38,176 nucleotides of DNA from JBLNBU01 sp050260215 (GCA_050260215.1 JBLNBU010000140.1:1-38176), one strand, 5' to 3'; positions 7,870 through 15,626 are shown, counted from the stretch's first letter. Numbers and translations are program-made. Notes: generated from the sequence alone by a model not told the origin.

Positions 7870-8165
7870 TGTGGTCAAGAAGTGGGGGGACTTCTGTTGC
7901 CCGGCGCCCCCCGAACCGCGCTTACCGTTTTTTAGGCGGCAGCGGCAAGAGCAACGTTGTCGTTGGCACTTGTTGAGGTTGGCCCGATAACGGTGGAGAC
8001 CATACCGAACGCAAGCCCTGCCTTTACTACGCGCGTCGATCCTGTTTCGCCCCCATGAGGCCCCCGGGGTCGCCGGAGAGCTGATGGTGGAGGCGCCGGG
8101 TACCGCCCCCGGGTCCGCAACGCCTATTCCGCAAGGTGTTTAGCGTCATAGCCGGGCAAGCCCAG
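7870..8165 (-). ncRNA. ssrA: Two-piece (circularly permuted) tmRNA gene
   Basis: Read on the minus strand, the gene gives an acceptor piece first and a coding piece second, the permuted order known from alphaproteobacteria. The acceptor piece ends in CGCCTCC-A-CCA, with the CCA at 8087-8085. After a ~30-nt spacer the coding piece starts at 8054 with GGGGGCG, which pairs with CGCCTCC as a 7-bp acceptor stem with one G-U pair. It continues with AACAGGATCGACGCGCGTAG, close to the tmRNA 5' consensus. The tag frame at 7967-7932 encodes ANDNVALAAAA then TAA. The outer ends are estimates: the acceptor 5' end and the coding 3' end, which probably includes the GGCAACAGAAG segment near 7890, cannot be fixed from sequence. 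sspB lies immediately downstream. Confidence 0.9.
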
Positions 8166-8213
8166 CAACGGACAATATAGTGGGTCGCGACGCGCTGCGC
8201 CAGTGGGCATTAG

Positions 8214-8236
8214 CCCTCTCCCTCGAGGGAGAAGGG
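8214..8236. repeat. Intergenic palindrome, CCCTCTCCC family (copy 1)
   Basis: A near-perfect inverted repeat (CCCTCTCCCTC followed by GAGGGAGAAGGG, one extra A) lies between the 3' end of map and ssrA. It belongs to the same family as the copies near 19259, 19859, 26641, 32690 and 32778. It lies just downstream of the map stop and could act as an mRNA-stabilising or terminating hairpin for the map transcript. Confidence 0.7.
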
Positions 8237-8249
8237 GCGACGGCTGGCC

Positions 8250-9065
8250 TCACTCGTACGGCGGCTGGTGCCAGCCCTTGGGGCTCAGCGTGAAGATCTC
8301 GCAGCCGGTGGCGGTCACGCCGATGGAGTGCTCGAACTGCGCCGACAGCGACTTGTCCTTGGTCACCGCGGTCCAGCCGTCGGACAGGATCTTGGTCTCG
8401 GCCCGGCCGGCATTGATCATGGGCTCGATGGTGAAGAACATGCCCTCGCGCAGGGCCGCGCCCTCGCCGGGGCGGCCGTAGTGCATGACGTTGGGCGGCT
8501 CGTGGAACACCCGGCCCAGGCCGTGGCCGCAGAAGTCGCGCACCACCGAGAAGCGGTGCTTCTCGACGAAATTCTGGATGGCGTGGCCGATGTCGCCCAG
8601 GGTGGCGCCCGGCTTGACCACCTCGATGCCGCGCATCAGCGCCTCGTAGGTGACCTCGACCAGCTTGCGGGCCTTCACGCCGACGCGGCCAACATAGTAC
8701 ATGCGGCTGGAATCGCCGTGCCAGCCGTCGACGATGGGGGTGACGTCGATGTTGACGATGTCGCCGTCCTCCAGGCGCTTGTCGCCCGGAATGCCGTGGC
8801 AGACGACGTGGTTGACCGAGGTGCAGATCGAGCGCGGGAAACCGCGGTAGTTCAAGGGGGCGCTGATGCCGCCCCGTTCGGCTATGTAGTCGGCGCACAG
8901 CCGGTCCAGCTCGCCCGTGGTCACCCCAGGCACCACGTAGGGGGCGATGAAATCCAGCGTCTCGGCCGCCAGCCGGCCGGCCTTGCGCATGGCGGCGAAG
9001 GCCTCGGCCCCGTGCAGGCGGATGTTGCCGGTTTCCCTGTCGTCCTTTTCCATTGCGTCCTTCAT
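8250..9065 (-). CDS. map: Type I methionine aminopeptidase
   Basis: Removes the initiator methionine from nascent proteins; 271 aa. The family metal ligands are visible: Asp in IVNIDVTPIVDGWHGDSS (two Asp), His in DFCGHGLGRVFHE, Glu in FFTIEPMI, and the C-terminal Glu in SAQFEHSIGVT. NHVVCHGIP holds the substrate-binding His. The start at 9065 overlaps the sfsA TGA by 4 bases. An alternative ATG at 9053 (267 aa) is preceded by AAGGA and is equally credible. It is the last gene of a methyltransferase-sfsA-map operon. Its stop lies about 14 bp from a palindromic repeat that separates it from ssrA. Confidence 0.95.
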   Translation of the reverse strand: MKDAMEKDDRETGNIRLHGAEAFAAMRKAGRLAAETLDFIAPYVVPGVTTGELDRLCADYIAERGGISAPLNYRGFPRSICTSVNHVVCHGIPGDKRLEDGDIVNIDVTPIVDGWHGDSSRMYYVGRVGVKARKLVEVTYEALMRGIEVVKPGATLGDIGHAIQNFVEKHRFSVVRDFCGHGLGRVFHEPPNVMHYGRPGEGAALREGMFFTIEPMINAGRAETKILSDGWTAVTKDKSLSAQFEHSIGVTATGCEIFTLSPKGWHQPPYE

Positions 9066-9784
9066 GTCCCATCCCGCCCGGAGGCACACGTTTCCATCGG
9101 CAAGCGACCGCCGATCTCGATCCCGTCCAGGCTCAGGACGCAGGTATAGCAGATCGCTTCGACACCGTCTCGTGTCGCTGCCGCGAGCGCCGCCGCGTAA
9201 ACTGGGTCGATGTCGGCCGCCGGACGGAACGCACGGCAGTCGCCGCGCTGGACCAGGAACAGCATCACCGCGCGGCCGCCGCCGGCCACCACGTCGCGCA
9301 GCTCGCCCAGGTGCTTGGTACCCCGGGCGGTGACGGCGTCGGGGAATTCGGCGTGGTCGCCGCGCTTCAGGTGGGCGCTCTTGACCTCGACCCAGCATGT
9401 GGGGCGGCCGTCGGCTTCCAGCAACAGGTCGATGCGTGAATTGCGGCCGTACTTCACCTCGCGGCGGATGGACCGGTAGCCCGCCAGTTCCGGGATCAGG
9501 CCGGCGGCCACTGCCTCGGCGGCAACGGCGTTGGGCCAGGCGGTGTTGACGCCCACCAGGTGGCTGTCGATGCGGGTCATCTCCCAGCTCCACTGCAGCT
9601 TGCGCGCCGGGTTGGCGGCCGGCGACAGCCACACTTCCAGCCCCGGCGCGCTGGTCCCCAGCATGGCGCCCGAATTGGCGACGTGTGCGGTGACCACGGT
9701 GCCGCACTCCAGCTCGACATCGGCCAGGAAGCGCTTGTAGCGGCGGATCAGGGTGGCGCGCACCAGGGGGGCGGGGAAGCGCAT
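9062..9784 (-). CDS. sfsA: SfsA family protein (sugar fermentation stimulation protein A)
   Basis: Protein of 240 aa, the usual SfsA length. Conserved features include LIRRYKRFLADVEL at the N-terminus, VTAHVANSGAMLG, the nuclease-like core REVKYGRNSRIDLLLEADGRPTCWVEVKSAHL, and GTKHLGELRDVVAGGGRAVMLFLVQR. The D...EVKS arrangement is reminiscent of a PD-(D/E)xK-like fold. The molecular role is poorly known, and the name comes from E. coli maltose-gene effects. The ATG shares one base with the TGA of the upstream methyltransferase (TGATG), and the stop overlaps the map start, so the three genes form a tight operon. Confidence 0.93.
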   Translation of the reverse strand: MRFPAPLVRATLIRRYKRFLADVELECGTVVTAHVANSGAMLGTSAPGLEVWLSPAANPARKLQWSWEMTRIDSHLVGVNTAWPNAVAAEAVAAGLIPELAGYRSIRREVKYGRNSRIDLLLEADGRPTCWVEVKSAHLKRGDHAEFPDAVTARGTKHLGELRDVVAGGGRAVMLFLVQRGDCRAFRPAADIDPVYAAALAAATRDGVEAICYTCVLSLDGIEIGGRLPMETCASGRDGT

Positions 9785-10692
9785 CAGCTCTCGTCGGGCG
9801 GGAGGTCGGGCTCGTCGGCGAGCGCGCGTGCCAGGCTCAAGCCCGCGCTGCCCCTGGGCAGCGGCTTGGGCTGGTCGGGATGCGGCGCCCAGCCGGTCAG
9901 GGTCAGCAGCTGGAAGGTGGCGGGCAGGCGGCCGTCGTCGCGGGCGAACAGCTGTCCATAGCGCTGCAGCGCGCCCAGCAGGGTGGCGCGGCGGGTGAAC
10001 GTCTTGCGCTGGGCGGCGACGGCGTTGGTCTCGCCCATGCCGCGCAGGTCGGCCATCAGCCGCATGGGATCGCCGTAGGTGACGGGCACGGCGTCGCTGT
10101 CGACCACCGGCAGGGCGAAGCCGGCGCGCTGCAGCAGCCCGCCCAGGTCGCGCACCTCGGCCATGGGCGAGACCCGCGGGCTGGCGCCGCCTTCGGCTTC
10201 CAGCTCGGCCTCCATCAGGGCGCGGCGCAGCTCGGCCAGGGTGTCGCCGCCCAGCAGCGCCGCCAGGAACAGGCCGTCGGGCTTGAGGATGCGGCGGATC
10301 TGCACCAGGGTGCCGGGCAGGTCGTTGACCCAGTGCAGCGACAGGCACGACAGCACCAGGTCGAAGCTGGCCGGAGCGAAGGGCAACCATTCCTCGTCGG
10401 CGCAGACGGTGGGGTGGCCGTTGGCGGCGGCGGCCCTTGCCATGGCAGGCGACAGGTCGCACTGCACCAGGGTGCGGATGCCGCCGCGCCCGGCCAGGGT
10501 GTCGGCCACCTGGCCGGTATGGCAGCCCAGGTCCAGCGCCACGGGGAAATGGCGGGTGACGTCGTCCAGGCGGTCGAGCAGGCGCTCGGCCGCCTCGCGC
10601 ACCAGGAAGTCGTGCGCGGCGAAGCCGCTCGCGGCGCGGTCGCGGCGCTTGCGCAGCAAGGAGCGGTCGAAGATGCTGATCGGCGAGGCCAT
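9784..10692 (-). CDS. NDUFAF5-like class I SAM-dependent methyltransferase
   Basis: Protein of 302 aa with a Rossmann-type SAM-binding domain: motif I LDLGCHTGQVADTL (residues ~52-65), CDLSPAMARAA, and SFDLVLSCLSLHWVNDLPGTL for the post-I/IV region. Its N-terminus (IFDRSLLRKRRDRAA) and C-terminal segments are characteristic of the BioC-related proteins homologous to the mitochondrial complex I assembly factor NDUFAF5. In mitochondria that factor hydroxylates an Arg of NDUFS7; whether the bacterial protein does the same is inference. Plain BioC is less likely because of the N-terminal signature. It is the first gene of the operon with sfsA and map and diverges from comF. Confidence 0.85.
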   Translation of the reverse strand: MASPISIFDRSLLRKRRDRAASGFAAHDFLVREAAERLLDRLDDVTRHFPVALDLGCHTGQVADTLAGRGGIRTLVQCDLSPAMARAAAANGHPTVCADEEWLPFAPASFDLVLSCLSLHWVNDLPGTLVQIRRILKPDGLFLAALLGGDTLAELRRALMEAELEAEGGASPRVSPMAEVRDLGGLLQRAGFALPVVDSDAVPVTYGDPMRLMADLRGMGETNAVAAQRKTFTRRATLLGALQRYGQLFARDDGRLPATFQLLTLTGWAPHPDQPKPLPRGSAGLSLARALADEPDLPPDES

Positions 10693-10738
10693 TCCCGGCT
10701 ATATGGCATGCCGCGGGATCGGCGGGAAGGAGAAACCC

Positions 10739-11479
10739 ATGCTGGCCCGTGCCGCGCGGCTGGTGATCGACGCGGTTCTGCCGCCCTTGTGCTTGAGCTG
10801 CGGCACCGTGGTGGCCGAGCCCGGCGCGCTGTGCCCCGACTGCTGGGGGCGGCTGGCCTTCGTCTCGGCGCCGTGCTGCAGCGTCTGCGGCCATCCCTTC
10901 GAGTTCGACCCGGCCGAGTTGGGCGAGGGTGCGGTGTGCGGATCGTGCGCCCGCAAGGCGCCGCCCTGGCGCCGGGCACGGGCGGTGTTCCGCTATGACG
11001 ACGCCAGCCGGCCGCTGGTCCTGCGTTTCAAGCATGCCGACCGGCTGGAAGGCGCGCCCGCCTTCGCCCGCTGGATGGCGCGCGCCGGTGCCGAGTTGCT
11101 GGCCGGGGCCGACGTGATCGTGCCGGTGCCGCTGCACCGCTGGCGGCTGCTGGCCCGGCGCTACAACCAGGCCGCGGTGCTGGCCATGGCCCTGGGGCGC
11201 CAGTCCGGCGTCCCGGTGGTGCCCGACCTGCTGCTGCGCACCCGCCGCACCCCGCCCCAGGGACACCTGCCGCGCGAGACCCGCGAGGCCAACGTCAAGG
11301 GCGCCTTCGCCATCCATCCCCGCCGCCTGGACCGCGTGCAGGGGCGCACCGTGCTGCTGGTCGACGACGTCATGACCACCGGGGCGACCATCGGCGAATG
11401 CGCCCGCGTGCTGGCACGCGCCGGGGCCAGTGCGGTCGACGTGCTGACCCTGGCCCGGGTGACGCTTGCGTCGGTCTAG
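10739..11479 (+). CDS. comF: ComF family phosphoribosyltransferase-like protein
   Basis: Protein of 246 aa. The N-terminal third carries a four-cysteine zinc-finger-like region (CLSCG, CPDC, CSVCG, CGSCA). The C-terminal half is a type I PRTase domain with the PRPP-binding loop VLLVDDVMTTGATI and the ComF signature VIVPVPLHRWRLLARRYNQA. ComF proteins are associated with DNA uptake in naturally competent bacteria, though many non-competent species carry one; the biochemical activity is uncertain. The ATG at 10739 follows GGAAGGAG. It diverges from the NDUFAF5-like gene and is followed by grxC after 59 bp. Confidence 0.9.
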   Translation: MLARAARLVIDAVLPPLCLSCGTVVAEPGALCPDCWGRLAFVSAPCCSVCGHPFEFDPAELGEGAVCGSCARKAPPWRRARAVFRYDDASRPLVLRFKHADRLEGAPAFARWMARAGAELLAGADVIVPVPLHRWRLLARRYNQAAVLAMALGRQSGVPVVPDLLLRTRRTPPQGHLPRETREANVKGAFAIHPRRLDRVQGRTVLLVDDVMTTGATIGECARVLARAGASAVDVLTLARVTLASV

Positions 11480-11538
11480 CCAAACCGGTTCGCGGCGATA
11501 TATTAGGCGGCAACACGTTTTGCGCGGAGCCCGTCTCG

Positions 11539-11799
11539 ATGGCCAAGGTCGAAATCTACACCACCAAGATCTGCCCCTACTGCGTGCGGGCCAAGAAGCT
11601 GTTGGACCGCAAAGGCCAGGCCTATACCGAGATCGACGTCTCCAACGACCCCGACCTGCGCGACTTCATGGTCCGCCGTGCCGGCGGCCGCCAGACCGTG
11701 CCGCAGATCTTCATCAACGACCACCACGTGGGCGGCTGCGACGACCTGCACGAGCTCGAAGCCGAGGGCAAGCTCGATCCCATGCTGGCGGCCGGCTGA
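11539..11799 (+). CDS. grxC: Glutaredoxin 3 (GrxC-type)
   Basis: Dithiol glutaredoxin of 86 aa that uses glutathione to reduce disulfides. The active site is CPYC at residues 12-15 (KICPYC). The cis-Pro motif TVPQIFI and the glutathione-binding GGCDDLHELE are present. The length is typical of the GrxC family. The ATG at 11539 was chosen because it begins MAKVEIYTT, the normal GrxC N-terminus; the in-frame ATG further upstream would add a non-conserved extension. The TGA shares one base with the ATG of the following amidase (TGATG), so the two are translationally coupled. A TATATT element at 11499-11504 may be part of its promoter. Confidence 0.95.
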   Translation: MAKVEIYTTKICPYCVRAKKLLDRKGQAYTEIDVSNDPDLRDFMVRRAGGRQTVPQIFINDHHVGGCDDLHELEAEGKLDPMLAAG

Positions 11800-12629
11800 T
11801 GGCCGGCTTCAAGGCCGCCTGCATCCAGGTCAACGCCGGCAACGACCTGATGCCCAACTGCGAGGCGGCCGCCCACCTGGCGGTGGAGGCGCGCGCCGCC
11901 GGTGCCGACCTGATCCTGATGCCCGAGAACGTGGCAATGATGGAGTGGGGCCGCAGCAACATCGTGCTGAAGGCCAGCCCCGAGGACGAGCACCTGGCGC
12001 TGAAGTTCTTCCGCGACCTGGCGCGCGAGCTGGGCTGCTGGCTGCATATCGGCAGCCTTGCCGTCCTGCTGGATGGCGGCATGGTCGCCAACCGCAGCTT
12101 CGTGCTGCGCCCGGACGGCTCCATCGCTGCGCGCTACGACAAGATCCACATGTTCGACGTCGATCTGGGCCTGGGCGAGACCTACAAGGAATCGGCCACC
12201 TTCCAGCCCGGCGACAGCGCGGTGGCGGTCGACCTGCCGTGGGGGCGGCTGGGGCTGTCCATCTGCTACGACCTGCGCTTCCCCCACCTGTACCGGGCGC
12301 TGGCCAAATCCGAATGTGACTTCATCGCCGTGCCGGCGGCCTTCACGCGGACCACCGGCAAGGCTCATTGGCACGTGCTGCTGAGGGCGCGCGCCATCGA
12401 GACCGGCTGCTACGTCTTCGCTCCCGCCCAGTGCGGCGACCACGTCAACAACCGCCAGACCTATGGCCATGCCCTGATCGTCAGCCCCTGGGGCGAGATC
12501 CTGGCCGATGCGCTGGAACAGCCGGGCTGGGTCATGGCCGAGATCGACCGGCGCAAGGTCGACGACGCACGCAAGAAGATCCCCTGCCTGGACCACGACC
12601 GGCCGTTCGCCCTACCCCCTCGTCCCTGA
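11799..12629 (+). CDS. Carbon-nitrogen hydrolase (Nit1/Nit2-type amidase)
   Basis: Nitrilase-superfamily amidase of 276 aa. The catalytic triad is visible: Glu43 (LMPEN), Lys115 (YDKIHMFDVDLG) and Cys156 (SICYDLRFPHLYR). The sequence KIHMFDVDLG with ESATFQPGD is typical of Nit1-type proteins, which in characterised members hydrolyse deaminated glutathione. Omega-amidases acting on alpha-ketoglutaramate are the close alternative. Coupling to the glutaredoxin gene by a one-base TGATG overlap fits a role in glutathione metabolite repair, but that link is inferred. The protein is probably cytosolic, with no signal peptide. Confidence 0.92.
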   Translation: MAGFKAACIQVNAGNDLMPNCEAAAHLAVEARAAGADLILMPENVAMMEWGRSNIVLKASPEDEHLALKFFRDLARELGCWLHIGSLAVLLDGGMVANRSFVLRPDGSIAARYDKIHMFDVDLGLGETYKESATFQPGDSAVAVDLPWGRLGLSICYDLRFPHLYRALAKSECDFIAVPAAFTRTTGKAHWHVLLRARAIETGCYVFAPAQCGDHVNNRQTYGHALIVSPWGEILADALEQPGWVMAEIDRRKVDDARKKIPCLDHDRPFALPPRP

Positions 12630-12680
12630 GGGGCGCGCCGCCCATCTTTCGCGCAAGTGTCTTGCGCGGAGGATAGTCGC

Positions 12681-13370
12681 ATGGGTTTCATCCTCGGGGT
12701 CGCACTGGGGGTGGTGCTGGCGGTGGCGGCGGTGTTCGGCTGGGTCGACAGCGGTCGCTGGCAGGTTGGCGCCGACGTCTCGCCCCCGCCGGTGTGGGAG
12801 CGCTGGCTGTATGGGACAGGCGTGCGCCAGTCGGTGCGGGCGGGGGCCAAGGACATCCAGGTCCCGCAGTTCGACGCCGGCATGGTCGAGGACGGCGCGC
12901 GGACCTTCCACCAGTCGTGCGAGACCTGCCACGGCGCCCCCGGCGCCGAGCCAGGCGAGATCGGCAAGGGCCTGTCGCCGCGGCCGGCAGATCTGGCGCG
13001 GACCGCCCGCGACTGGGCACCCGCCGAGCTGTTCTGGATCGCCAAGCACGGCATCCGCGCCACCGGCATGCCGGCCTATGGCCCGGTACGCGTCGACGCC
13101 GAGCTGTGGCCGGTGGTCGCCTTCCTGGGCGAGCTGCCCACCATGACGGCCGAGCGCTACGGTGAACTGTCCCGTCCGCCCCAGCCGCCCGCCCCGCCGC
13201 CGGCGGCCGAGACGCCGCCCGCCGACGTCATTCCCCCGTCCGAGGGCGAACAGCCGGGCACCGCCCCGCCCGAGGCCACCCAGCCACCCGCCCCGGCCCC
13301 CGACCAACTGCCGCAGCCCCAGCCGCAGCAGCTGCAGCCCGGCGAACCGGTTCAGCCGCCCAAGGAATAG
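12681..13370 (+). CDS. Membrane-anchored class I cytochrome c with Pro-rich tail
   Basis: Protein of 229 aa. An uncleaved or signal-anchor N-terminal helix (GFILGVALGVVLAVAAVFGW) puts the rest in the periplasm. A single c-type haem site is present: Cys80, Cys83 and His84 (CETCH), with Met130 (ATGMPAYG) as the likely sixth ligand. After the haem domain, about 65 residues are Pro/Ala/Gln-rich (for example PPAPAPDQLPQPQPQQ) and probably disordered. The ATG at 12681 follows GCGGAGGAT. The redox partner is not evident from the neighbours. Its last 19 bp overlap the end of the convergent methyltransferase gene. Confidence 0.88.
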   Translation: MGFILGVALGVVLAVAAVFGWVDSGRWQVGADVSPPPVWERWLYGTGVRQSVRAGAKDIQVPQFDAGMVEDGARTFHQSCETCHGAPGAEPGEIGKGLSPRPADLARTARDWAPAELFWIAKHGIRATGMPAYGPVRVDAELWPVVAFLGELPTMTAERYGELSRPPQPPAPPPAAETPPADVIPPSEGEQPGTAPPEATQPPAPAPDQLPQPQPQQLQPGEPVQPPKE

Positions 13371-13882
13371 GGCCCCGGCCCCTTGACCGCGCACAGGCGC
13401 TGGACCACGGCGCGGCCGGCCAGCACCCCGTCCTCGAAGGCGACGGGGGTCAGGCCGGCGGCCAGGCCCAGCAGCTCGGCACGGTCCAGCAGGTGGTCGG
13501 GGTTGCGCGGCCGACCGAAGGCCTCGTTGCCGCGGGCGAAGGTCTCGTAGATCAGCACGCCCTCGTCTTCCAGCGCCGCCACCAGCGCGGGGAACAGCGG
13601 CCGCCACAGGTAGTTGGTCACCACCACCGCGGCGAAGCTGCGGCCGGGCAGGGGCCAGGGCGCGCCTTCCAGGTCGGCCGCCAGCAGCTCGGCGCCCTGG
13701 GCATGGGCGGCCTGGGCGACGTCGCGGTCGACTCCGGTGACCGGGTGGCCGCGATCCAGGAACAGCCGGCAATGGCGTCCGCCGCCGCAGGCGAGGTCGA
13801 GCACGGGCCCGCCCGCCCGCACCAGCGGGGCGAAGCGGACGACCCAGGGCGAAGGGGTCGGATTGGTTGCATCGGTTGCCAT
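13352..13882 (-). CDS. Small class I SAM-dependent methyltransferase
   Basis: Protein of 176 aa with a clear SAM-binding motif I (VLDLACGGGRHCRLFLDRGH), an acidic residue at the end of the second strand (VTGVDRD), and FAAVVVTNYLWRPLFPALVAAL in the motif IV region. It resembles the small methyltransferases related to tellurite-resistance TehB. The substrate is unknown. The start at 13882 (MATDATNPTPS) has AAGGGA just upstream; a longer frame upstream would overlap the divergent DUF1178 gene start. Its 3' end overlaps the convergent cytochrome c gene by 19 bp. Confidence 0.82.
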   Translation of the reverse strand: MATDATNPTPSPWVVRFAPLVRAGGPVLDLACGGGRHCRLFLDRGHPVTGVDRDVAQAAHAQGAELLAADLEGAPWPLPGRSFAAVVVTNYLWRPLFPALVAALEDEGVLIYETFARGNEAFGRPRNPDHLLDRAELLGLAAGLTPVAFEDGVLAGRAVVQRLCAVKGPGPYSLGG

Positions 13883-13925
13883 GGCGTCCCTTGTAATCCG
13901 CGGCGGGCTGTTGTTAAAGAAAGGC

Positions 13926-14339
13926 ATGATCCTGTTCGAACTGCGCTGCGGCAACGCCCATCAATTCGAAGCCTGGTTCCGGGACGGCGCCACCTATGAC
14001 GCCCAGGCGGCCGCCGGCGAGATCGCCTGCCCGGTCTGCGGCGACTGCAAGGTGGAAAAAGCGATCATGGCGCCGCGGCTGGCCAAGCGCACCGGCGCGG
14101 CGCTCGACGTCGAGGCCGTCGCCGCCGAAATGAAGAAGACCCTGCGCGAACTGCGCCGCAACGTCGAGGAGAACTGCGACTACGTCGGCGACCGCTTCGC
14201 CGAGGAGGCCCGGCGCATTCACTACGGCGAAACGCAAGCCCGCGGCATCTACGGCGAGGCCACCGAGGAACAGTCGCGCGAACTGGAAGAAGAAGGCGTC
14301 ACCGTCCAGCGCATCCCCTGGGTGGCCGGCGAGAACTGA
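13926..14339 (+). CDS. DUF1178 family protein
   Basis: Protein of 137 aa matching the DUF1178 pattern. The N-terminus is MILFELRCGNAHQFEAWFRDGATYDAQAA, followed by a CPVCG motif near residue 38. A helical, charged C-terminal half (ETQARGIYGEATEEQSRELEEEGV) is also characteristic. The Cys at position 8 (RCGN) plus CPVC could form a zinc-ribbon-like site. Function is unknown; members are often found near Nit-type amidases and glutaredoxins in alphaproteobacteria, as here. It diverges from the small methyltransferase across about 43 bp. Its stop lies 7 bp from the convergent folA stop. Confidence 0.88.
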   Translation: MILFELRCGNAHQFEAWFRDGATYDAQAAAGEIACPVCGDCKVEKAIMAPRLAKRTGAALDVEAVAAEMKKTLRELRRNVEENCDYVGDRFAEEARRIHYGETQARGIYGEATEEQSRELEEEGVTVQRIPWVAGEN

Positions 14340-14346
14340 TCCCGGT

Positions 14347-14829
14347 TCAGCGTTCCATCACCACGAAATCATAGCCGGGGTCGCCCGGGTGGCTTTCCCG
14401 CGACACCTCGCGCCAGGCCGTGCGGTCGAAGGCGGGGAAGACCGCGTCGCCACCATAGGCGCGGTGGACCTCGGTCCAGTAGAGGCGGGCAGCCAGGGGC
14501 AGGGCCTCGGCGAACAGGACGGCGCCGCCGATCACCATGGCCTCGGGCGCGTCGGGGGCAAGACTGGTCGCCAGTTCCAGCGCCTCGCCCAGGCCGTGGA
14601 CCACATGGGCGCCCTCGGCCGACCATCCCGGCTGGCGGGTCAGCACGATGTTGGGGCGGTTGGGCAGCGGCCGGCCGATGGAGTCCCAGGTCTTGCGCCC
14701 CATGATCACCGGCTTGGCCAGGGTGTTGCGCTTGAACCACTTCAGGTCTTCGGGGATGTGCCAGGGCAGGCGGTTGTCGACGCCGATCACCCCGTTCTCG
14801 GCCACCGCCACGATCAGGGCGACCTTCAT
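14347..14829 (-). CDS. folA: Dihydrofolate reductase
   Basis: NADPH-dependent reductase of 160 aa that regenerates tetrahydrofolate, including the dihydrofolate produced by ThyA. Conserved features are ALIVAVAENGVIGVDNRLPWHIPEDLKWFK with the substrate-binding acidic residue, VIMGRKTWDSIGRPLPNR for NADPH binding, and MVIGGAVLF. Length and sequence are those of a chromosomal FolA, with no sign of a mobile trimethoprim-resistance type. It follows thyA with only 2 bp between stop and start, so the pair forms a thyA-folA operon. Confidence 0.96.
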   Translation of the reverse strand: MKVALIVAVAENGVIGVDNRLPWHIPEDLKWFKRNTLAKPVIMGRKTWDSIGRPLPNRPNIVLTRQPGWSAEGAHVVHGLGEALELATSLAPDAPEAMVIGGAVLFAEALPLAARLYWTEVHRAYGGDAVFPAFDRTAWREVSRESHPGDPGYDFVVMER

Positions 14830-14831
14830 CG

Positions 14832-15626
14832 CTACACCGCCACCGGGGCCGGGATGTGCGGGTGGGCCTCGTAGCCTTCCAGCCGGATGTCGTCGTAGGT
14901 GAAGGCGAACAGGTCGGTGACCTCGGGGTTCAGCACCAGCCGGGGCAGGGGCAGGGGCTGGCGCGACAGCTGCAGCTCGGCCTGGTCCATGTGGTTGGAA
15001 TACAGGTGCGCGTCGCCGAAGGTGTGGACGAAGTCGCCCGCCTTCAGCCCCGTCACCTGCGCCACCATGTGGGTCAGCAGGGCGTAGGAAGCGATGTTGA
15101 ACGGCACCCCCAGGAACACGTCGGCCGAGCGCTGGTAGAGCTGGCACGACAGCCTGCCCTCGGCCACGTAGAACTGGAACAGGCAGTGGCAGGGCGGCAG
15201 CGCCATGCTGTCGACGTCGGCCACGTTCCAGGCCGAGACGATCAGGCGGCGCGAATCCGGGTTGGTGCGGATCATCTGCACCACCTGGGCGATCTGGTCG
15301 ACGGTGCGCCCGTCGGGGCAGGCCCAGGACCGCCACTGCTTGCCGTAGACGGGGCCCAGTTCGCCGTTGTCGTCGGCCCACTCGTCCCAGATGGATACCT
15401 TGTTGGCCTTCAGGTAGGCGATGTTGGTCTCGCCTTTGAGGAACCACAGCAGCTCGTGGATGATCGACCGCAGGTGCAGCTTCTTGGTGGTCACCACCGG
15501 AAAGCCCTGGGCCAGGTCGAAGCGCATCTGGTGGCCGAACACGCTGGTGGTGCCCGTGCCGGTGCGGTCGGACTTGGTCACACCCTCGGTGCGAATGCGG
15601 CGCAGCAGGTCGAGGTACTGGATCAC
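14832..15626 (-). CDS. thyA: Thymidylate synthase ThyA
   Basis: Converts dUMP to dTMP using methylene-tetrahydrofolate; 264 aa from the GTG at 15626, the same length as the E. coli enzyme. The catalytic Cys is in LPPCHCLFQFYV. RSADVFLGVPFNIASYALLTHM and DAHLYSNHMDQ complete the active site. I chose the GTG start because it aligns with the family N-terminus (IQYLDLLRRIRTEG) and follows a G-rich ribosome binding site. An in-frame ATG at 15662 would add 12 non-conserved residues and remains possible. folA follows. Confidence 0.94.
   Translation of the reverse strand: MIQYLDLLRRIRTEGVTKSDRTGTGTTSVFGHQMRFDLAQGFPVVTTKKLHLRSIIHELLWFLKGETNIAYLKANKVSIWDEWADDNGELGPVYGKQWRSWACPDGRTVDQIAQVVQMIRTNPDSRRLIVSAWNVADVDSMALPPCHCLFQFYVAEGRLSCQLYQRSADVFLGVPFNIASYALLTHMVAQVTGLKAGDFVHTFGDAHLYSNHMDQAELQLSRQPLPLPRLVLNPEVTDLFAFTYDDIRLEGYEAHPHIPAPVAV

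Noticed and set aside
7932..8120. A 62-codon minus-strand frame ending in ANDNVALAAAA
   Set aside because: Its last residues are the tmRNA tag and the rest is the acceptor piece and tRNA-like part of ssrA. It is not a protein gene.
14347..14829. Acquired trimethoprim-resistance dihydrofolate reductase
   Set aside because: It is a standard chromosomal FolA in a thyA-folA operon with host-like composition and no integron or mobile element.
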